Shown here piece by piece: positions 1-5,879 of a stretch of DNA of 5,879 nucleotides. The translations under genes were made by a program, and so were the position numbers. The notes beneath the pieces are model-generated. The model did not search any database. It worked only from the letters and a program-made list of their open reading frames with translations, and was not told the DNA's origin. Numbering within the stretch: the stretch's first letter is position 1; the number at the start of each line of letters is the position of its first letter. The stretch comes from an uncultured Flavobacteriales bacterium (lineage in GTDB: Bacteria > Bacteroidota > Bacteroidia > Flavobacteriales_D > Sanyastnellaceae). Where the stretch lies: NCBI GenBank assembly GCA_913057815.1, contig CAJXOV010000163.1, positions 1-5,879 of the forward strand, given 5' to 3'.

Positions 1-47
1 CTACACCTCTCTATTCGTCGGCAGCGTCAGATGTGTATAAGAGACAG
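1..47 (+). other. Illumina Nextera/Tn5 P5-side adapter (artefact)
   Basis: This is library adapter, not genomic DNA. In order it contains CTACAC (1-6, the end of the P5 flow-cell sequence), CTCTCTAT (7-14, which matches the Nextera i5 index known as N502/S502), TCGTCGGCAGCGTC (15-28, the Read 1 adapter arm) and AGATGTGTATAAGAGACAG (29-47, the 19-bp Tn5 mosaic end). All parts are exact and in the expected order, so the identification is essentially certain. Genomic sequence starts at about base 48, and anything read across 1-47 should be ignored. Confidence 0.98.
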
Positions 48-1879
48 ACTTAGGACAAGCTGGATTGGCAGGAAGAGATATGATGTGGGATCAGAATTAT
101 AGACATAATTTAGAGATTAGAGAGGCTTTAGAAACTGTTTATACTAAGTATGAAAGTGATAAAACTTCTTCTGATTGGGAGTCATTTGCTGAATACACTA
201 AAAGAGTTTGGTTTGCCAATGGAATCCACCATCATTATTCAATGATGAAATTCACACCAGAGTTTTCAAAGGAATGGTTCCAAGGAGCACTTGCCGAAGC
301 TGGAGGAACTATTTCTACCGAAGCGTTGCAAGCAGTCTTCGATCCAGAAATGGATAAGAAGAAAGTTGAACTTAATCCTAAAAAAGGATTGCTAGAAAGT
401 TCAGCAGTTAATTTCTATGCTCCAGACATTAGTACGGAAGAAGCAGAAGCTTTTTATAAGGCTAAAAGTGACAAGACTGATAAAAGACCTATCGAACATG
501 GTTTAAACAGCAGATTATATAAAGACGCTGATGGGACTATAATGGAAGACGTTTATAAGATAGGAGGACTTTATGGTCCAGCTTTAGAGCGTGTAGTATT
601 CTGGTTAGAAAAAGCTGAAAAAATTGCTGAAACTCCAAGAAAAGCTACTGCATTAAGAAAACTAATAGAATATTACAAGACTGGAAATTTAAAAATTTGG
701 GATGACTATAATATTCAATGGGCTGCGGCTGTAGATGGTGATGTAGATTACATAAACGGATTTATTGAAGTATATAATGATCCTTTAGGATATAGAGGTT
801 CTTATGAAACTGTAGTAGAAATTAATGATGTGGATGCTTCAGGAAGAATGAAGGTTCTTATGGATAATGTACAATGGTTTGAAGATAACTCACCTTTCCT
901 TCCGGAACATAGAAAAGAAAAGGTGGTAGGAGTGTCCTATAAAGTAGTAAATGTAGCTAGTGAAGCTGGAGATGCATCTCCTAGCACACCTATTGGAGTT
1001 AACCTTCCTAATTCAAACTGGATAAGAGCTCAGTATGGTTCTAAATCAGTAAGCTTAGGTAACATTGTTTATGCTTATGATAAAGCAGGAGGAAGCGGAA
1101 TGTTAAGTGAATTTAGTCATGATGAAGAAGAAATAGCTTTGGCTAAAAAATATGGAGATGTGGCAGGTAAAATGCATACAGCTTTACATGAGGTAGTAGG
1201 ACATGCGAGTGGGAAAATTGAAGAAGGTGTAGGAACCCCTAAAGAAACTCTTAAAAGTTATGCAAGTACAATAGAAGAAGGAAGAGCTGATTTAGTAGCA
1301 CTTTACTTCATGCTAGACGAAAAGCTTGTAGAATTAGGATTAATGGAATCCACGGATGTCGGAAGAGCAGAATATGATTCTTATATCAGAAACGGTATGT
1401 TAGCTCAGTTGAGAAGATTAGATAAAGGTGCTGACATAGAAGAAGCTCATATGAGAAACAGAGCTTGGATAGCTCATTGGGTTGTAGAAAAAGGTGGTGT
1501 AGAGGTAATTGAGAAAGTAGAAAGAGATGGTAAGATTTTCTATAACGTTAAAGATTACACTAAACTTCAAGCTTTATTTGGAGAGTTACTTCAGCAAGTT
1601 CAAACTATCAAATCAAAAGGTGATTATAAAGCAGCTGAAGCTCTTGTAGAAGGATACGGAGTTAAAGTGAATCAGGATGTTCATCAGCAAGTTCTTGATA
1701 GAGCAGCTACACTAAAGTCTCCAGCTTATGGTGGGTTTATTAATCCGATATTAGAAGCTATTGAAGACAAAGACGGAAACATTACAGATGTAAAAGTTAG
1801 TTATGGGATGTCTTTTGAAGAACAAATGCTTTTCTATAGCCGTACTTACGGTCATTTAAGAAAAGGTTTACGTAACTAA
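48..1879 (+). CDS. Dipeptidyl peptidase III family zinc peptidase (M49), N-terminus missing
   Basis: This is a zinc metallopeptidase of family M49, which removes dipeptides from the N-terminus of peptides. Numbering residues from the TTG at 65, the zinc motif HEVVGH is at 375-380 (bases 1187-1204): H375 and H380 should bind zinc and E376 should be the catalytic glutamate. The second motif EEGRAD is at 404-409, with E405 the expected third zinc ligand. Other family stretches are GRDMMWDQN (3-11), RVWFANGIHHHYS (47-59), TGNLKIWDDYN (206-216), DPLGYRGSYE (239-248) and NLPNSNWIRAQYGSKSV (313-329). The TTG at 65 is not the true start. The frame stays open to the adapter, and codons from 50 give LGQAGLAGRD, which continues the family's conserved N-terminal region. 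Family members are about 675 residues, so roughly 60-70 N-terminal residues, including any signal or lipoprotein peptide, are lost. The C-terminus is intact (TAA at 1877-1879). Location in the cell cannot be judged. Confidence 0.95.
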
Positions 1880-1887
1880 GCTGAATA

Positions 1888-2151
1888 ATGTCTATAAACG
1901 ATTTAAGAATAGAATTAATCAATTGGGTAACTTCTCAGTCAGATGAGAAGTTACTCATTAGGTTATTAGAGTCAAAAGACGATCTTGATTTCGAAGAGAA
2001 GAGTAAGTCCTTAGTAATAGGAAAAAGACCCAATAACTCACCTGTAATAAAAAGTGAGTTTCTAAAATGTATTCAACAAGCTGAACACCAGATTCAGAAT
2101 AATGAATATTTATCATTAGAGAGTTTTGAATCTGAAGTAGAAAACTGGTAG
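1888..2151 (+). CDS. Small acidic protein, possible orphan antitoxin-like protein
   Basis: This is an 87-residue protein that I do not recognise firmly. It starts at an ATG 8 bp after the peptidase stop codon and ends with TAG, so it is probably co-transcribed with that gene. It has no signal peptide or membrane segment and is rich in Glu, Asp, Asn, Ser and Lys. Residues 1-30 look helical (INDLRIELINWV..., DEKLLIRLLES), followed by a polar linker. The C-terminal part (about 56-87) has helix-forming KSEFLKCIQQAEHQI and then NNEYLSLESFESEVENW. This layout, with a short N-terminal helix pair and a C-terminal 'I..ae..i..geyls.ee...e...W' ending, resembles the small addiction-module antitoxins common in Bacteroidota. 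This is recalled family resemblance, not a search result. No RelE/ParE-like toxin follows; the next gene is a secreted protein. A strong hairpin lies within the coding sequence at 1924-1957. That it is a real gene is likely; its function is tentative. Confidence 0.65.
   Translation: MSINDLRIELINWVTSQSDEKLLIRLLESKDDLDFEEKSKSLVIGKRPNNSPVIKSEFLKCIQQAEHQIQNNEYLSLESFESEVENW
1924..1957. repeat. 14-bp inverted repeat (hairpin) inside the small gene
   Basis: The left arm TGGGTAACTTCTCA (1924-1937) pairs with the right arm TGAGAAGTTACTCA (1944-1957) around a 6-base loop, GTCAGA (1938-1943). The inner 11 pairs (1927-1937 with 1944-1954) are perfect Watson-Crick; 1926/1955 is a G-U pair, and 1925/1956 and 1924/1957 extend the stem. 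It starts 36 bases after the ATG of the small gene and encodes WVTSQSDEKLL in frame. No T-run follows on either strand, so it does not look like an ordinary rho-independent terminator. Its role is unknown; it could be an mRNA structure, a protein-binding palindrome or chance. Confidence 0.8.
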
Positions 2152-2193
2152 GGTAAATTCTATTGAGTTTTTATTAAATACATAATCCATTTC

Positions 2194-4164
2194 ATGAAAA
2201 AAATCCAATTATTTATTGGAGCTATTCTAATAGCTTCGACTACAATGTTTTCTCAAACTCCATGTGTAGATGGAATGGCCGGAATATACCCATGTGAAAA
2301 CGTTGACTTAATGTCTACTATTTCACTAGCAGACTTAGGAGGAATTCAAAACATGAATGATGTTTGGGGATGGACTGAAGAGAATTCAGGAAGAGAATTT
2401 GCCATAGTTGGCTTAAGAAATGGAACCAGTTTTGTAGAAGTTACTGACCCTCTAAATCCGGAGGTGTTGGGGTTTTTACCTACTGCCACAGGAAACAGCT
2501 TATGGAGAGATATTAAAGTTTTTCAGAATCATGCTTTCATAGTAAGTGAGGCAGACGGACATGGAATGCAGGTGTTCAATTTGGAAGAATTATTAGCAGA
2601 TTTTGAGTTAACTCCGGTTACTTTCGAAGTGTCAGCTTATTATGATGGATTTGGAAGTGCTCATAATATTGTGATCAATGAAGAATCGGGATTTGCTTAT
2701 GGAGTAGGAACAGAAAGTTTTGCAGGAGGACTTCATTTTGTAGATATCAATGACCCATTAAATCCAGTTATTGTGGGTGGGTTTGGAGAAGATGATTATA
2801 CACATGATGCTCACGTTTTGAATTATAACGGGCCAGATGGAGATTACTTCGGCAGAGAGATTGCTTTTTGTGCCAATGAAGATGCCATAACTATTGTAGA
2901 TGTTACAGATAAGACAGATCCAATTCAGATTTCTACTCTTGGTTATGAACTAAGTGCATACACACATCAAGGGTGGTTAACAGACGATGGTAGTTTTTTC
3001 ATTTTTAACGATGAAATAGATGAAACTTCAGGTTTCACAGCTACTACCAAAACCATAATTATGGATGTTCGAGATTTGGACAATCCAATAATTCATTTTG
3101 ATTACTTTGGTTCAAGTACAGCCATTGATCACAATTTATATAATAACGGAAGCCTTTGTTATCAAAGTAATTATAGGTCTGGATTAAGAATATTAGATAT
3201 TGGAAATGTGTACGAAAATGAAATTTCTGAAATAGGATATTTCGATTCTCAGCCAGAAGATGACGATCAAAATTATAGTGGAACATGGAGTAATTATGCT
3301 TATTTCCCTAGCGGAACGGTTATTATGTCGGACATGTATTCTGATTTTTTCATATTAAGGCCAACTTTGATTAATGCTTATAGATATGCAGAAGTCTGTG
3401 CTAACACCGACCAAGTAGAATTTTATATTGATGTCACGTCAAACACAGCGATTACTGAAGCTTATAGTACAGACTTTTTACCGAATAATATGTCAGTAGA
3501 AATTGGAGAAATAGAAGCTCCGGGTAGAATACCTGTAATTGTCATCTTCGAAGATGTAATAGATGAAGGAACATATACAATCCCAGTAACTCTATTTGAT
3601 TCTGGAGAACAAGAAACAGTTTTTACTGAATTTCTGAAAGTTGTAGTTACCAATGGAGACCTTCCTGTTTTCTCTGGTTTCACACCTGTAGACGGGTTCG
3701 ATTCAGATGAGCCTTCGGTGACCCTTTCTTGGGATGCTATTGGTGAATTATCTACATACACACTAATCATTTCAGATGATGCAGACTTTAGTAATATTTT
3801 GGTAGAAGAAGATGTAGTAGGCACTTCTTATGAATATTCTGAACTAGGAACATTTTATTGGAAATTAGTAGCACCATCAACTTGTAGAGTTGGAATAGAA
3901 TCAGAAGTAAGAACGTTTACTAATAATTACTTAGGAATTGAAGACATTACTAGCACAATCAAGTTTTATCCGAATCCAGCTCAAAATGAACTCTTTATAG
4001 AAGGAATCAAAGGAGAAGTTCTAGTATATTCAGCAGATGGAAAGTTGGTAAAGAAAGTTGTGGTTAATAATAGCTCTAGTATAAATGTGAGTGAGTTGTC
4101 ATCTGGTGTTTATGTAGTGAAATTCTCTGATAGTGATGCTCAAATTTCCTTCATCAAGGAATAA
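2194..4164 (+). CDS. Secreted choice-of-anchor B family protein with T9SS type A sorting domain
   Basis: This is a 656-residue exported protein of unknown biochemical role. Residues 1-20 form a signal peptide (MKK, a hydrophobic core IGAILIAST, then MFS), with likely cleavage before Q21. Residues about 30-390 match the choice-of-anchor B domain with LVIVD-like propeller repeats. Typical stretches are WGWTEENSGREFAIVGLRNGTSFVEV, WRDIKVFQNHAFIVSEADGHGMQVF, YTHQGWLTDDG (256-266), DHNLYNNG and SNYRSGLRILDI. The domain has recurring histidines (H123, H157, H204, H206, H258, H313). Residues about 397-487 look Ig-like and 490-577 Fn3-like (TLSWDAIGELSTYTLIIS, then FYWKLVAPSTC). Residues about 578-656 are a T9SS type A C-terminal domain (IKFYPNPAQNELFIEG, VLVYSADGKLVKK, SINVSELSSGVYVVKF), which directs export across the outer membrane and is usually cleaved off. 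The gene starts 42 bp after the small gene. I see no TAnnTTTG box in that gap, so it may share the upstream transcript. Its last 25 bp overlap the end of folP on the other strand. Confidence 0.93.
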   Translation: MKKIQLFIGAILIASTTMFSQTPCVDGMAGIYPCENVDLMSTISLADLGGIQNMNDVWGWTEENSGREFAIVGLRNGTSFVEVTDPLNPEVLGFLPTATGNSLWRDIKVFQNHAFIVSEADGHGMQVFNLEELLADFELTPVTFEVSAYYDGFGSAHNIVINEESGFAYGVGTESFAGGLHFVDINDPLNPVIVGGFGEDDYTHDAHVLNYNGPDGDYFGREIAFCANEDAITIVDVTDKTDPIQISTLGYELSAYTHQGWLTDDGSFFIFNDEIDETSGFTATTKTIIMDVRDLDNPIIHFDYFGSSTAIDHNLYNNGSLCYQSNYRSGLRILDIGNVYENEISEIGYFDSQPEDDDQNYSGTWSNYAYFPSGTVIMSDMYSDFFILRPTLINAYRYAEVCANTDQVEFYIDVTSNTAITEAYSTDFLPNNMSVEIGEIEAPGRIPVIVIFEDVIDEGTYTIPVTLFDSGEQETVFTEFLKVVVTNGDLPVFSGFTPVDGFDSDEPSVTLSWDAIGELSTYTLIISDDADFSNILVEEDVVGTSYEYSELGTFYWKLVAPSTCRVGIESEVRTFTNNYLGIEDITSTIKFYPNPAQNELFIEGIKGEVLVYSADGKLVKKVVVNNSSSINVSELSSGVYVVKFSDSDAQISFIKE

Positions 4165-4979
4165 AGCTGAATCATTTCTCTAGTTTCTTTTACATCATGA
4201 ACGCGTAAAATGTTTGCTCCTTTAAGCGTTGCAATAGTATTTAATGCTATGGTCCCAATTAACGCTTTTTCTGGCGTAGAATTTAACGGTTTGTAGATCA
4301 TTGATTTTCTGGATAGACCTACTAAGACAGGACAATTAAGGGAGTGGAAATACTCTATGTTTTGAAGAAGTGTATAGTTATGTTCAATATTTTTCCCAAA
4401 ACCGAATCCCATATCTACTATGACATCAGCCACTCCTAAAAGATTCAATTCATTGATTTTTTTATTGAGTGATTTATAAACTTCTTGAACCACGTTTTTA
4501 TAAGAAGGGTTGATTTGCATAGATTGTGGAGTGCCTTGCATATGCATTATAACATAAGGGACATTAAGACTTTTCACAGTTTGAAACATTTCTGAATCAC
4601 CATCTCCTCCTGAGATGTCATTTATTAGGTCAGCCCCGTTTTCCACAGCAGCTTTTGCCACGCCAGATCTAAAAGTATCAATAGAAATAATAGCCGCAGG
4701 GAATTTTGATTTTATTTCCTTTATAACAGGAATTACTCGTTCTAGTTCTTTTTCTTCTGATATGTGTTCAGCTCCAGGTCTTGAAGAATAACCTCCTATA
4801 TCTAGAATGTCAGCTCCATTTTTCAGCATTTTTTCTGCTCGGGATAATAGATCATTCATATCCATAACTCGGCTTTCACTATAAAATGAATCGGGAGTAA
4901 TGTTTAGAATTCCCATAATCATTGGGGTATGAAAATCCATAAGGGTTCCATTAACATTGATTGTATGAGCTTTCTTCAT
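4140..4979 (-). CDS. folP: Dihydropteroate synthase
   Basis: This cytoplasmic enzyme joins 6-hydroxymethyl-7,8-dihydropterin diphosphate to p-aminobenzoate in folate synthesis and is the sulfonamide target. At 279 residues it is full length. Visible motifs are MGILNITPDSF (22-32, with N26 the expected Mg-phosphate ligand), GADILDIGGYSSRPGA (55-70), SIDT (99-102), LINDISGG (118-125), D189 in DMGFGFGK (189-196), GLSRKS (221-226) and LRVHDV (258-263). These cover the pterin and pABA sites. Two positions differ from the textbook pattern: Y64 where many bacteria have Glu (GGESTRPGA), and M190 in place of Pro in DPGFGFGK. Neither is one of the main ligand residues. The ATG at 4979-4977 is preferred because the next Met (residue 14) would remove the TINVNG strand that family members usually have. 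The gene is convergent with the T9SS protein (25-bp overlap) and divergent from the ABC-F gene. No other folate gene is present in the window. Confidence 0.97.
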   Translation of the reverse strand: MKKAHTINVNGTLMDFHTPMIMGILNITPDSFYSESRVMDMNDLLSRAEKMLKNGADILDIGGYSSRPGAEHISEEKELERVIPVIKEIKSKFPAAIISIDTFRSGVAKAAVENGADLINDISGGDGDSEMFQTVKSLNVPYVIMHMQGTPQSMQINPSYKNVVQEVYKSLNKKINELNLLGVADVIVDMGFGFGKNIEHNYTLLQNIEYFHSLNCPVLVGLSRKSMIYKPLNSTPEKALIGTIALNTIATLKGANILRVHDVKETREMIQLYSLMKEI

Positions 4980-4984
4980 TAAGA

Positions 4985-4992
4985 CAAAGATA
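4985..4992 (-). promoter_or_regulatory. Possible folP promoter -7 box (TATCTTTG)
   Basis: On the minus strand this reads TATCTTTG, an exact match to the Bacteroidota -7 consensus TAnnTTTG. It ends only 5 bases before the folP ATG, so transcription would begin at or next to the start codon and give a leaderless or nearly leaderless mRNA. I see no clear TTG-type -33 element at the usual distance upstream, which weakens the call. Confidence 0.4.
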
Positions 4993-5148
4993 AATTAACA
5001 ATGATGATATAAGCTTTAGTAAACTCTATTCTCAGGAATCTCATTACTAAAAATTGATTCTCAGTACTTTTATTAAGAATTATAGATACAATTTTAGTTT
5101 TTCAAGTTCAATTTGATGAATCTAGTTTCGTGCTCTGACTCGAAATAC

Positions 5149-5156
5149 TATCTTTG
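5149..5156 (+). promoter_or_regulatory. Promoter -7 box (TATCTTTG) for the ABC-F gene
   Basis: TATCTTTG, followed by CACC, matches the Bacteroidota -7 consensus TAnnTTTG. It lies 24 bases before the ATG at 5181, predicting a start near 5161-5163 and a leader of about 20 nt. The -33 element is not clean: TTCG at 5127-5130 sits 18 bp upstream, where TTTG or TTG is expected. The spacing and the downstream gene make this the best promoter in the window. Confidence 0.6.
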
Positions 5157-5168
5157 CACCCATTTTAA

Positions 5169-5879
<711 letters not shown>

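Noticed and set aside
65..67. TTG as the start codon of the peptidase gene
   Set aside because: The frame continues upstream to the adapter, and the preceding codons (LGQAG) match the conserved N-terminal region of the family, so the gene is truncated rather than starting here.
1878..1886. AAGCTGAAT following the peptidase stop and again at 4164-4172 after the secreted protein stop
   Set aside because: A 9-base match is weak, and the second copy is explained by folP coding sequence on the minus strand.
3059..3286. 75-codon open frame on the minus strand
   Set aside because: It lies wholly inside the well-supported choice-of-anchor B gene, has no recognisable domain and has low-complexity Asn/Tyr/Phe composition typical of an antisense shadow.
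3462..3824. 120-codon open frame on the minus strand
   Set aside because: It is antisense to the Ig-like/Fn3-like part of the secreted protein; its Ser/Thr-rich translation has no family resemblance and no upstream promoter box was seen.
4146..4161. Bidirectional terminator at the convergent gene ends (TTCCTT/AAGGAA stem)
   Set aside because: The stem is only 6 bp with two G-C pairs and is not followed by a T-run on either strand.
5028..5064. 8-bp direct repeat ATTCTCAG (5028-5035 and 5057-5064) in the divergent intergenic gap
   Set aside because: It is too short to stand out in AT-rich intergenic DNA; it could be an operator pair but there is no further support.
5125..5146. Short inverted repeat TTTCG/CGAAA just upstream of the ABC-F promoter box
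   Set aside because: Only five base pairs with a 10-base loop; expected by chance.

Overview
The window looks like a short assembly contig from a member of the Bacteroidota. The evidence is low-GC coding sequence, a secreted protein with a type IX secretion (T9SS) C-terminal sorting domain, a Bacteroidota-type M49 dipeptidyl peptidase III, and two TAnnTTTG-type promoter -7 boxes in the one real intergenic gap. The lineage within the phylum cannot be fixed from this sequence. Both ends are not genomic: bases 1-47 and 5852-5879 are Illumina Nextera/Tn5 library adapter, so biological sequence runs only from about 48 to 5851 and both outer genes are cut by the artefact.

Layout of the real sequence. 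(1) 48-1879, + strand: M49 zinc dipeptidyl peptidase III, missing its N-terminus. (2) 1888-2151, +: a small acidic protein that resembles the short antitoxin-like proteins of Bacteroidota, with no toxin gene beside it; a 14-bp hairpin lies inside this gene. (3) 2194-4164, +: a 656-residue secreted protein with a signal peptide, a choice-of-anchor B (LVIVD-repeat) domain, Ig-like and Fn3-like modules and a T9SS type A sorting domain. (4) 4979-4140, - strand: dihydropteroate synthase FolP, convergent with gene 3 and overlapping its end by 25 bp. (5) 4980-5180: a 201-bp divergent promoter region. (6) 5181-5851, +: the first 223 codons of a YbiT-like ABC-F ATPase, cut by the right-hand adapter.

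Genes 1-3 are closely spaced on the same strand (8 and 42 bp gaps) and could share transcripts. FolP (folate synthesis) and the ABC-F protein (ribosome-associated ATPase) are housekeeping genes read outward from a shared gap. The genes do not form an obvious pathway, and I see no phage, CRISPR, insertion sequence or RNA gene. I found no convincing new biological system. The items most worth checking are the adapter ends, the intragenic hairpin, the unpaired antitoxin-like gene, the terminator-less convergent overlap and the possibly leaderless folP transcript.
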